Assembly (NCBI GenBank): GCA_026398545.1
Contig: JAPLSR010000324.1
Location: 1-11,745 of the forward strand
Reading direction: 5' to 3'
DNA: 11,745 bases
Source of the DNA: Candidatus Sumerlaeota bacterium
GTDB taxonomy: Bacteria; Sumerlaeota; Sumerlaeia; MWCT01
The notes beneath the pieces were generated by a model that was given only the letters and a program-made list of their open reading frames with translations, was not told the DNA's origin and did no database searches. Below are positions 5,423-11,745 of the stretch, one piece after another (the first letter of the stretch is position 1; every line of letters starts with the position of its first letter). Position numbers and translations under genes: made by a program.

Positions 5423-6832
5423 TCAACGTTTTTTCTTCTTTTTTACCTTTAGCTGGTGTTTTTTCTGCGCCTTTTCAAACTTGTGATCTGCCTTGGCTTC
5501 CTCCTTTCGCTTCTTTTTAAAGGGATTCAACCGGCTTACCAGCCCCGAAGCGCCCATCATCCTCTGCATCATCTTTTTTGCCTCATCAAACTGGCGCACT
5601 AAGGCATTGACATCCTGAAGGGTCGTCCCGCTTCCCTTTGCGATTCTCTGACGACGGCCGCCTGTCAAAATCTCCGGGTGCACCCGCTCATCCGGCGTCA
5701 TGGAGAGGATGATTGCCTCCAACCGCCCGAACTCCTTTTCATCAAAATCCATATCCTTAACCTGTCGTCCCAGTCCGGGAATCATGGACATCAGGTCCTT
5801 CAGTGAGCCCATCTTCTTCACCTGCCTCATCTGGTCCAGAAAGTCCTGGAAGGTGAAGGTCTGGCGAAGGAGCTTTTTCTGCATCTCCTGCGCCTTCTTC
5901 TCATCAAACGCCTCCTGCGCCTTTTCCACAAGTGTGACCACATCGCCCATGCCCAGGATGCGGGATGCCATGCGGTCGGGATGGAAAATCTCAAGGTCGG
6001 TGAGTTTCTCGCCAATGCTTGAGAAAATTATCGGCTTGCCGGTGACTGAACGGATAGAGAGCGCCGCACCGCCGCGGGCATCCCCATCCAATTTTGTCAG
6101 GCAGACGGCGTCAATCCCCACCTGCGAATCAAAGGCGGAGGCGCTCTTTACCGCATCCTGCCCGGTCATGGCGTCTGCCACAAGAAATGTATAATCAGGC
6201 TTCAGAAACCCTTTCAGAGCCACCAGTTCATCCATGAGGACCTCATTGATGTGGAGACGACCCGCCGTGTCCAGAATCGCCACGTTGTATCCCTCATGTT
6301 CGGCAAAATCCATCGCCTCACGGGCAATATCCAGAGGTTTTGCCTGACCCTTTTCAAAGACCGGCACCCCCGCCTGCTCACCAATGACCTTTAGCTGATG
6401 AACGGCGGCGGGGCGATAGACATCACAGGCGACAAGAAGTGGCTTCCAGCCCTTTTTTAAACAGAAACGCCCAAGTTTGCCCGCAAATGTCGTCTTGCCG
6501 GAACCCTGCAATCCAAGGAGCATCACCCTGTTCACCTTGCTCTGGTGGAGCTCAAAATCCTGTGCCTGCCCCCCCATCATCTCCACTAAGGCATCATGCA
6601 CAATCTTAACAAACTGCTGACCCGGCGTGATGCTCGTCAGAACCTCTTTGCCCACGGCGCGCTCTGTGACATTATGTGTGAAGTCCTTGACAACCTTGAA
6701 ATTGACATCCGCCTCAAGCAGGGCAAGCCTGACCTCCTTCATTGCATCACGGATGTTGGATTCCGTGATGGTCGCCTCACCACGCAGTCTCTTAAAGATG
6801 CGCTCAAATCTCTCGCCCAGGGTGTCAAACAT
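5423..6832 (-). CDS. ffh: Signal recognition particle protein Ffh
   Basis: Ffh is the GTPase that, with 4.5S RNA, recognises hydrophobic signal sequences on nascent chains and delivers ribosomes to FtsY at the membrane. The 469-residue product has an N domain (1-95, with ALLEADVNFKVVK), a G domain with P-loop GLQGSGKTT (107-115), DVYRPAAVHQL (137-147, insertion box), DTAGR (188-192) and TKLDGDARGG (246-255). The methionine-rich M domain (about 325-430) includes the RQRIAKGSGTT RNA-binding segment (394-404) and MMQRMMG. A lysine-rich tail (438-469) is longer than usual and gives the slightly large size. ATG at 6832, preceded by GAGGG 13 bases upstream. Located 89 bases after ylxM. Confidence 0.99.
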   Translation of the reverse strand: MFDTLGERFERIFKRLRGEATITESNIRDAMKEVRLALLEADVNFKVVKDFTHNVTERAVGKEVLTSITPGQQFVKIVHDALVEMMGGQAQDFELHQSKVNRVMLLGLQGSGKTTFAGKLGRFCLKKGWKPLLVACDVYRPAAVHQLKVIGEQAGVPVFEKGQAKPLDIAREAMDFAEHEGYNVAILDTAGRLHINEVLMDELVALKGFLKPDYTFLVADAMTGQDAVKSASAFDSQVGIDAVCLTKLDGDARGGAALSIRSVTGKPIIFSSIGEKLTDLEIFHPDRMASRILGMGDVVTLVEKAQEAFDEKKAQEMQKKLLRQTFTFQDFLDQMRQVKKMGSLKDLMSMIPGLGRQVKDMDFDEKEFGRLEAIILSMTPDERVHPEILTGGRRQRIAKGSGTTLQDVNALVRQFDEAKKMMQRMMGASGLVSRLNPFKKKRKEEAKADHKFEKAQKKHQLKVKKKKKR

Positions 6833-6921
6833 ATCCAGTCTTCCCTCTTAAGCACTCCTGCCCTTCATTGCGCCCATCCCTGCGCTCATTCCTCTTTCAA
6901 GCCGGAGGGAACAACGTCCCC

Positions 6922-7383
6922 TCACTCTTCCTTACCGGCGGATAACCCCTTCTCTAAGATAGAGATAGCCTTTGAAATCTCACCCACAATCCAGTCCACA
7001 TTGTAAATGATACGCTGTTTTTTCACACGGGTGCGAATATGGGTGAGGTTATTCAGGAGGGATTGAAGGTCGATTGCCGGGGTGGCGGATACGGGAATTG
7101 GGGGACTTTCCGCCTTTGTATCATCCCCACCCTGCTTCAACTTTGCCACAATCCCAAGTGTGCCTTCAAATTTTTCCAGGTTGGCAATTGCGTGCTTCAC
7201 GGCGTCATAGATTGCCTGGCGTGAGACATGAAACTGCTCTGCAATCTCCCCGAAGGAGAGGTCTTCACCGAAGTGAAGCACGACAAACCGCTTTTGCTTT
7301 TCCGTGAGCAGGTCGCCATAGATATCCATGAGCAGATTAACGCGTTCCACCCGCGGGATAATTTTTTCCGACAATCTTGCCAT
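6922..7383 (-). CDS. ylxM: YlxM/p13-like SRP-associated helix-turn-helix protein with C-terminal extension
   Basis: Residues 13-75 match the YlxM (UPF0122) family: RVNLLMDIYGDLLTEKQKRFVVLHF then a sigma70 region 4-like HTH, LSFGEIAEQFHVSRQAIYDAV (42-62). Family members are encoded immediately upstream of ffh and have been linked to SRP function in streptococci. Usual length is about 110 residues; this one has 153. The extension has a Pro/Ala/Ser linker (90-103) followed by a predicted amphipathic helical region (104-150). I chose ATG at 7383 because family similarity starts there, and the earlier ATG at 7440 overlaps the edge of the predicted -10 box (7446-7441) and lacks a binding site. The ribosome binding site for 7383 is itself poor (GGGGG). 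It is first gene of the cluster. Confidence 0.88.
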   Translation of the reverse strand: MARLSEKIIPRVERVNLLMDIYGDLLTEKQKRFVVLHFGEDLSFGEIAEQFHVSRQAIYDAVKHAIANLEKFEGTLGIVAKLKQGGDDTKAESPPIPVSATPAIDLQSLLNNLTHIRTRVKKQRIIYNVDWIVGEISKAISILEKGLSAGKEE

Positions 7384-7440
7384 AGGAAAACCCCCGAAAG
7401 GTGTGTCATATAAAAAATCTTTACACACAAACGGAGTCAT

Positions 7441-7470
7441 TTCATAAGGATGTCAGTATGATGGTGTCAA
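7441..7470 (-). promoter_or_regulatory. Promoter of the ylxM-ffh-rpsP cluster
   Basis: On the minus strand TTGACA (7470-7465) is separated by 18 bases from TATGAA (7446-7441, 4 of 6 to the -10 consensus). It lies directly after the terminator of the upstream gene and about 60 bases before the ylxM start. The implied leader of about 50 bases contains an inverted repeat GTGTGT/ACACAC (7401-7406 and 7423-7428) that could be an operator or leader hairpin, though it is short. Confidence 0.65.
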
Positions 7471-7474
7471 GGAT

Positions 7475-7504
7475 AAAAAAACCTCCTCTCAGAAGAGAGG
7501 AGGT
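7475..7504 (-). terminator. Intrinsic terminator of the secreted FlgD-Ig protein gene
   Basis: A perfect ten-base stem (ACCTCCTCTC, 7481-7490, pairing with GAGAGGAGGT, 7495-7504) closes a four-base loop and is followed on the minus strand by a run of seven T residues (7481-7475; the first is the last stem base). It lies 25 bases beyond the stop of the 7530-9011 gene and upstream of the ylxM promoter, so it insulates the two units. Confidence 0.93.
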
Positions 7505-7529
7505 CTTGAGAAACTCAATAGAATGCAAA

Positions 7530-9011
7530 TTATTCGTAAATAGTCCAGTTCTTGACCGCCAGAGAGCCGAAGACAATCTCAAAATTCTGAGAAGTGGGAG
7601 CAACGACGGCAACATTGGTGGTGCCGCCGGGTCCGACGCAACGCACCATCTCACTGCCGCGGTCATCCCAGAAAATATTTCCCGCAATGTCAGCCATGAT
7701 ACCAACCCCGTAGAAGCTGAAGTAGGGTGCGACGGTTCCATAGAAAGCATAGACTCGGTCGCCGGTTGTCAACTGCTTTTGATTGATGGTGGTAGATTTA
7801 CTGCCTAACAGATATATACCGCGAAGTGAACCATCATTGGCAGGAGGTCCACCTTCATTCAAAACGGCTGCATAAACATTTCCATCCGGAGCGATAGCAA
7901 CACCTTCGGCATTGGAAGCGCCGGTCGGGAATGTAACTATCCATTGGGCATTGGCAGTAGTTAATGAATTTGCCGTTGCAGACTGAACATCGGCTGCGCT
8001 CCAACGATAAACAACGCAACCTTCGCCTGTGGCCATGGTTGTATCATAACGGACTGAATAGTACATATTGCCATTCGAATCAAAATCAACGCCTTTGCTG
8101 TAAAAGGTAGAAACCGATGTGCCAATGACGTTGATGGGGGAAGCCAGGAGATTATTGCTGGCATCAAGTGCGCATTTATAGACCGTTGATGACCCCAGGG
8201 TGACATAAGCATATTTGTTGGCACCCTCTCTACGAACAGAGATATCTCTGGCATTTGCCATCTCAGTAATCGCACCACCGGTTTTATCCTGAAGTGTGAT
8301 ATCATTCCACTTGCCATACATGACTCTAAAATTGCTTGTATCCTGACCGCAAACCCAGACATAATCAGTGTCATCCGGGTCAAAGCAGTTGCCCCAAAGC
8401 GCTGTAGCAACCGCAGCGGTTCCGGGGAAGTTTAGCCAGGTGGTCTGGCCATTTCCACCATCATAGCAGCTCAGGTCAGGATTGAAAACCACGTGGCCAT
8501 CAATTCTTGGGATGCTATAAGATGTAGAGACCAGGATATAACCGAAATTTTCCTTATTGGTGTCTGTCTGAATCAGAAATTCCATTGGGGAGAAACCATC
8601 CCAGATGGTTTGATAGATGGTAGCGTAGGCAGGTGGGACATAATTTCCAACGGAGCTATTGGAGGCGATTTCAGTCCAGCCGGCAGGCTTGGTGGCGGAA
8701 AGGGAAATCTTGACCCTGTAATTGCCGGGGGGAACCTGCGCGCCGGAGGCATTGTTAACGGTGCCGTTCCATACTGCGGAATTGACTCCTATGGTGGCAG
8801 TTCCGGTAAAGGTCGCAACCACACTGCTGTCAGAGACCTTGATGATGTTAATGGTGGCTGTCCCGCCAGCCTCATTGATAAAGTAATTGATAGTCAGATT
8901 TCCCCCCTGGGACATCTGAATCTTATCGCCACTGATTCGTGAAGCATAAGGGGCAGATATCGCCGCACTCGCAATTGCAAGTATCATGATAGTAAAAATA
9001 AATCTTTTCAT
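7530..9011 (-). CDS. Secreted protein with FlgD-like Ig domain and propeller-like repeats
   Basis: This 493-residue protein starts with a clear signal peptide (KRF then a hydrophobic core, probable cleavage after AISA near residue 20). Residues about 28-107 resemble the FlgD Ig-like fold: NLTINYFINEAGGTATINI, VVATFTG, SAVWNGTVNNASGAQVPPGNYRVKISL, with the hallmark W-x-G-x-x-N-x-x-G-x-x-V-P-P-G-x-Y. The rest looks like a beta-propeller of the NHL/SMP-30 type. Repeated blade-like segments are KGVDFDSNGNMYYS (306-319), EGVAIAPDGNVYAA (369-382) and YGVGIMADIAGNIFWDD (434-450). No transmembrane anchor, dockerin or C-terminal sorting signal is recognised. Role unknown; extracellular carbohydrate or ligand binding is only a guess. 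ATG at 9011 follows AAGGGAG eight bases upstream. It has its own promoter and a strong terminator, so is probably monocistronic. Confidence 0.85.
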   Translation of the reverse strand: MKRFIFTIMILAIASAAISAPYASRISGDKIQMSQGGNLTINYFINEAGGTATINIIKVSDSSVVATFTGTATIGVNSAVWNGTVNNASGAQVPPGNYRVKISLSATKPAGWTEIASNSSVGNYVPPAYATIYQTIWDGFSPMEFLIQTDTNKENFGYILVSTSYSIPRIDGHVVFNPDLSCYDGGNGQTTWLNFPGTAAVATALWGNCFDPDDTDYVWVCGQDTSNFRVMYGKWNDITLQDKTGGAITEMANARDISVRREGANKYAYVTLGSSTVYKCALDASNNLLASPINVIGTSVSTFYSKGVDFDSNGNMYYSVRYDTTMATGEGCVVYRWSAADVQSATANSLTTANAQWIVTFPTGASNAEGVAIAPDGNVYAAVLNEGGPPANDGSLRGIYLLGSKSTTINQKQLTTGDRVYAFYGTVAPYFSFYGVGIMADIAGNIFWDDRGSEMVRCVGPGGTTNVAVVAPTSQNFEIVFGSLAVKNWTIYE

Positions 9012-9108
9012 AATTCATACTCCCTTCGTTCCTGCAAATAATGAACATTCAAGACTGACCAAATAACAGTTTTGATTTTCACCCCTCCTCTCTTATTAAT
9101 TTACCTTT

Positions 9109-9137
9109 TTCATAACCTGCCATTATTTGCGTGTCAA
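9109..9137 (-). promoter_or_regulatory. Promoter of the FlgD-Ig protein gene
   Basis: On the minus strand TTGACA (9137-9132) is followed after 17 bases by TATGAA (9114-9109), the same -10 box seen before ylxM. The predicted transcript start near 9102 leaves a leader of about 90 bases. The leader contains an AGGAGG (9089-9084) far from the start codon, in addition to the real binding site next to the ATG. Confidence 0.65.
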
Positions 9138-9346
9138 TAATAAATTGGGGGTAAAACAGAGAATTTATGCGCCGTTTGCCCTTATCACGATTTTGAGAGA
9201 TATACCGTTCAAGACCCCGCTTATTGGAATAAGAATGTTTCGCGCAGTCATTCATAAAAACGCATTTTCACACATGATAATGAAAAATCAGCCACGGAAT
9301 TTCACAGCGCTGTGGAGTCTCAACCGAAAATACCTTATCTCCACAA

Positions 9347-9402
9347 ATTCTCAAATTCTTAAATACTCAGATTCTCAAATTCTCAGATTCTCAAATTCTG
9401 AA
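9347..9402. repeat. Octamer tandem array after the permease gene
   Basis: Seven contiguous eight-base units with consensus ATTCTCAR: ATTCTCAA, ATTCTTAA, ATACTCAG, ATTCTCAA, ATTCTCAG, ATTCTCAA, ATTCTGAA. The array ends one base before the stop codon of the permease gene at 9404-9406, so it occupies the very start of the downstream untranslated region on the minus strand. It has a different period and sequence from the heptamers in the ribosomal cluster. Confidence 0.9.
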
Positions 9403-9403
9403 A

Positions 9404-10264
9404 TCATCCCTTCACGGCGCCAAGGCTGATGCCGCTGATAAAGTAACGCTGCATGAAAAGGAAGAGAATGATAACCGGCGAGATGGCAATCACAGACCCC
9501 GCCGCCAGATACTGCGTCTTGTCAATGAATGCGCCGGAGAGTTTTGCAATTGCCACAGGCAAGGTGTAAAGTTCCTCCCTGTCAATGACGATGAGAGGCC
9601 AGAGAAAACTGCTCCAGTTGCCCACGAAGGTGAAGATTGCGAGTGTGGCAATGGCAGGTTTGGTGAGAGGAAACATGATGCGCCACCAGATGGCAAATTC
9701 CCCCGCGCCGTCAATCCGCGCCGCCTCCTCAAGGTCGCCCGGAATTGTGTGGTAATATTGCTTTATGAGATAAATCCCGAAGGCGCCGACAGATGCCGGA
9801 AGGACAATTCCTGCAAGATTGTTCGCCAGACCCAGCTTCAGGCAGGTGAGAAACAGCGGAATCATGTAAAGCTGGAATGGAATCATCATTGTGGACAGGA
9901 GCAGGAAAAAAACGAGGTCGCGTCCGGGGAATTTCAGCCGCGCCAGCGGATATGCCGCAAGAGATGCGAGGAAGACGTTCAGGGTGAGCGATGCTACGGC
10001 AACAATGACGCTGTTCACAAACGGTCGCCAGAGTTCAAATTTCCGCCAGGTATCCACAAAGTTCATGAATGTCGGTTTTTCCGGTATCAGGCGCAGGGAA
10101 TAAATATTCCCGCTCCCCCTGAGGGCGATAGAGACCAGCCAGAAGAATGGACCCACGAAAACAATAATCAGTGCGCAAAGCAAAATATATTTAACTGCCA
10201 ACTTCGCTATTGCAAGCACAGTGCCGCCTTCTCTCTTCTCCCTTTCTCTGCTCATCCCACTCAT
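9404..10264 (-). CDS. Carbohydrate ABC transporter permease, MalG/CUT1 type
   Basis: This 286-residue integral membrane protein has six predicted membrane helices. The EAA loop is intact: EEAARIDGAGEFAIWWRIMFPLTKP (about 179-203), which docks onto the ATPase. The pattern PFxWxVSxAL near the first helix and AAYPLARLKFPG match MalG/UgpE-type permeases. It forms the translocation channel with the preceding permease. The start is ambiguous. ATG at 10264 lies five bases after the upstream stop and 11 bases after GGGGAA; a TTG at 10273 would overlap that stop by two bases but is only two bases from GGGGAA; ATG at 10255 is also possible. I favour 10264. The short gap shows an operon with the neighbouring permease. 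Confidence 0.93.
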   Translation of the reverse strand: MSGMSREREKREGGTVLAIAKLAVKYILLCALIIVFVGPFFWLVSIALRGSGNIYSLRLIPEKPTFMNFVDTWRKFELWRPFVNSVIVAVASLTLNVFLASLAAYPLARLKFPGRDLVFFLLLSTMMIPFQLYMIPLFLTCLKLGLANNLAGIVLPASVGAFGIYLIKQYYHTIPGDLEEAARIDGAGEFAIWWRIMFPLTKPAIATLAIFTFVGNWSSFLWPLIVIDREELYTLPVAIAKLSGAFIDKTQYLAAGSVIAISPVIILFLFMQRYFISGISLGAVKG

Positions 10265-10269
10265 ATCAA

Positions 10270-11163
10270 TCAACGTTCCCCTGTGATATGGAATCTGCCC
10301 ATCATTCGGACGTTAAAAAATGTAAATATGAATATTATGCAGAAAAGGACAACGCCCATGGCGCAGGCATACCCCATCTCCTGGTCGCCACGAATGCCGG
10401 TGTCATAAATATAAAAGACCAGTGTGGAGGTGTTTAACCGCCCCAGCGTCATCACATAAATCTCCTCAAACACCTGCAGGGCGCTGATGGAGGAGATTAT
10501 CGCCACGAGTGTGATGGAGGGCCAGAGCATCGGGATTTTCACATAAAAAAGGGTCTGGCGAGGCTTGCAGCCGTCAATCATTGCCGCCTCAAGGAGTTCC
10601 GGCGGGATGGAGCGCAGACCCGCAATGAAGATGACCATATAGTAGCCAAGTCCCTTCCAGATGGTGACCGTCATGATGGTGAAGAGCGCAAGGCGGGGGC
10701 TCGTGAGCCAGTGTATCTTTTCCCTGAGAAGCCCGTATTTCAAGAGGAGGGCGTTTAAGATGCCATTGTCTGTGTCAAATATTTGTTTCCAGACGAGCGC
10801 CACAACCACCATCATGGTGACAACAGGTATATAATAACAGGCGCGGAAAAAATTCACAAAGGGGATTCTGGGCTCCACAAGGAGGGAGAGTGCCAGTGAG
10901 AGAATGATGATGACGGGCACGACGAGCAGGTAGAGAAAGGAGTTCCTCAGTGCATGCCAGAATTCTGAGTCAGTGGCAAGGCGAATGAAATTTGCCAGAC
11001 CGACGAAGTGATTTTCCGGTGAAAGCGGGCTATAGTCCCAGAGGGAGAGGAGAAATGCCCTCACCATGGGATAGAAGAGGAACGTCCCAAGAATAACCAG
11101 TGTAGGAAGGAGAAAAAGATAGGCAAGCCCAACCTGGCGCAGCCTATTCCCTGAGAATTTCAT
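10270..11163 (-). CDS. Carbohydrate ABC transporter permease, MalF/UgpA type
   Basis: This 297-residue protein has six predicted membrane helices starting with LAYLFLLPTLVILGTFLFYPMVRAFLLSLWDY (13-44), typical of the MalF/UgpA/LacF group without the large periplasmic insertion of E. coli MalF. The EAA motif is ELLEAAMIDGCKPRQTLFYVKIPMLWP (189-215). The ATG at 11163 overlaps the binding-protein reading frame by 20 bases and is preceded by GAGGA, implying translational coupling. Substrate cannot be told, but sugars or glycerol-3-phosphate-like compounds are the usual cargo of this family. The ATPase is not in the window; in many genomes a shared MsmK/UgpC-type ATPase serves several such importers. 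Confidence 0.95.
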   Translation of the reverse strand: MKFSGNRLRQVGLAYLFLLPTLVILGTFLFYPMVRAFLLSLWDYSPLSPENHFVGLANFIRLATDSEFWHALRNSFLYLLVVPVIIILSLALSLLVEPRIPFVNFFRACYYIPVVTMMVVVALVWKQIFDTDNGILNALLLKYGLLREKIHWLTSPRLALFTIMTVTIWKGLGYYMVIFIAGLRSIPPELLEAAMIDGCKPRQTLFYVKIPMLWPSITLVAIISSISALQVFEEIYVMTLGRLNTSTLVFYIYDTGIRGDQEMGYACAMGVVLFCIIFIFTFFNVRMMGRFHITGER

Positions 11164-11745
11164 TCCACTTGTCCTCGGCTTGCTTGATGCCCTCTTCAGG
11201 CGTCATCTGTCCCAGTCCCACCTTCTCAGTGATATTGTCCATTATCTTGAAGAGCTTAGCGGAGTGTTCCTGGGGAAAGCGCACCACGACGCCCTTTTTT
11301 ACCTGCGCCGCGGCGTATTTCCGCGCAAGACCCATGGGTGTATCTTCAACATCAGTGAAATAAGGGTCCTCCGCCGCCTTGATAACGGATGGAATGATGG
11401 GAACGATTTTGCAGAAGTTGAGCTGGTTTTCACCATTGGTCACAAACTGGGCGAATTCAGCCGCCAGCTTCGGATGACGGCTCTTCCGGGCAATAGAGAG
11501 AAGCTGGACATCAATGGTGCAGGACTCGCGGTCTTTCCAGTGGATTCGGGTACGTACCAGTGTTCTTGATTAGACGTCCGGAGAATCCGATTTTTCGATT
11601 TTTAGAAATTTGGCGCCGCTGTTGAAGATGGCGAGTTTGCCGCTTTTGTAAAGTTCAATGGGACGGCGGTGCATGGCGGTGAGGGATTCACTGGGAACGA
11701 GTCCCTCCCTGTAAAAATCTATCCAGTATTTAAAGACCTTTACCG
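11144..11745 (-). pseudogene. CUT1-type ABC sugar-binding protein, C-terminal part, interrupted by stop and frame disruptions
   Basis: From the right edge the frame reads KVFKYWIDFYREGLVP..., then HRRPIELYKSGKLAIFNSGAKFLKI...SPDV, then a TAA stop (11572-11570). The same frame resumes downstream with SCTIDVQLLSIARKSRHPK, AAEFAQFVTNGENQLNFCK and IVPIIPS, ending in DKWNEILRE at 11144. These are typical segments of solute-binding proteins that deliver sugars to the two permeases downstream. The expected DVYKNT segment appears only in another frame, just after the TAA. Removing two bases near 11569 and one copy of a GTAC duplication (11550-11557) would restore DVYKNTGTRIHWKDRESCTID in one open frame. 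The gene may be a recent pseudogene, a mixed-strain assembly or a sequencing/assembly artefact. The intact C-terminal part alone, from a GTG at 11443, would not be a functional binding protein. The N-terminal part and signal peptide lie outside the window. Confidence 0.75.

Larger units (their letters stand above)
9012..9403. other. Non-coding gap between the permease operon and the FlgD-Ig gene
   Basis: No convincing gene is seen in these 392 bases. The right end holds the octamer array. The middle has a perfect 12-base palindrome CACAGCGCTGTG (9303-9314) and a seven-base inverted repeat TGTGGAG/CTCCACA (9311-9317 and 9339-9345), which overlap and are mutually exclusive. The left end holds the promoter and a leader of about 90 bases for the secreted protein. 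No clear terminator for the ABC operon is found; the inverted repeats lack a T-run. Confidence 0.7.

Noticed and set aside
6922..7440. Longer YlxM starting at the ATG at 7440
   Set aside because: That ATG lies at the predicted -10/transcription start, has no binding site, and the extra 19 residues do not resemble the family.
9008..9082. Possible 24-codon leader peptide starting GTG after AGGAGG and ending in ATGA overlap with the FlgD-Ig gene
   Set aside because: The AGGAGG is only one base from the GTG, too close for initiation, and the main gene has its own good binding site.
9127..9429. 100-codon plus-strand frame across the intergenic gap
   Set aside because: It runs through the promoter and the octamer array, giving an SQILKYSDSQIL-like repeat that reflects the tandem DNA, and has no binding site.
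9404..11745. A complete ABC importer operon including ATPase or glycoside hydrolase
   Set aside because: Only the binding-protein C-terminal part and two permeases are present; no Walker motifs or enzyme genes are found beside them in the window.

Overview
The window looks like part of a chromosome (or metagenome contig) from an uncultivated or poorly studied bacterium, mid-GC, with strong AGGAGG-type ribosome binding sites and sigma70-like promoters. The order ylxM-ffh-rpsP-khpA-rimM-trmD-(SPOUT methyltransferase)-rplS is the classic bacterial SRP/ribosome maturation cluster. The extra TM1570-type methyltransferase between trmD and rplS, and a secreted protein with a FlgD-like Ig domain, fit deep-branching or candidate phyla better than Proteobacteria or Firmicutes model species. 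I cannot assign a phylum from sequence alone. Every complete gene is on the minus strand; only a truncated glycosyltransferase end at the left edge is on the plus strand.

Layout, left to right. 2-151 (+) is the C-terminus of a family 2 glycosyltransferase. 222-428 (-) is a 68-residue four-cysteine protein. 549-7383 (-) is a ten-gene housekeeping cluster, in transcription order: ylxM, ffh, rpsP, khpA, rimM, trmD, a SPOUT RNA methyltransferase, rplS, a secreted polysaccharide deacetylase and a RidA-like protein. A TTGACA/TATGAA promoter lies just upstream of ylxM. 7530-9011 (-) is a probably monocistronic secreted protein (FlgD-like Ig domain plus propeller-like repeats) with its own promoter and a textbook intrinsic terminator. 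9012-9403 is a non-coding gap with that promoter, inverted repeats and an octamer tandem array. 9404-11745 (-) is a carbohydrate (CUT1) ABC importer: a substrate-binding protein gene interrupted by a stop and frame disruptions, then two permeases with EAA loops. No ATPase gene is visible.

The SRP/ribosome cluster couples protein targeting (Ffh, YlxM) with ribosomal proteins S16 and L19, a 30S maturation factor (RimM), a small KH RNA-binding protein and tRNA m1G37 modification (TrmD). Deacetylase and RidA follow in close spacing, suggesting read-through. Three of the cluster's gaps carry short arrays of degenerate heptamers of the CAATTGA/CAATGGA type, and an octamer array abuts the permease stop codon.

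I do not see a convincing new multi-gene system. The most notable points are the disrupted binding-protein gene, whose two apparent insertions (2 nt and a 4-bp GTAC duplication) sum to six bases, the heptamer repeats inside an essential operon, a RidA homologue lacking the usual catalytic glutamate, and a YlxM with a long C-terminal extension.
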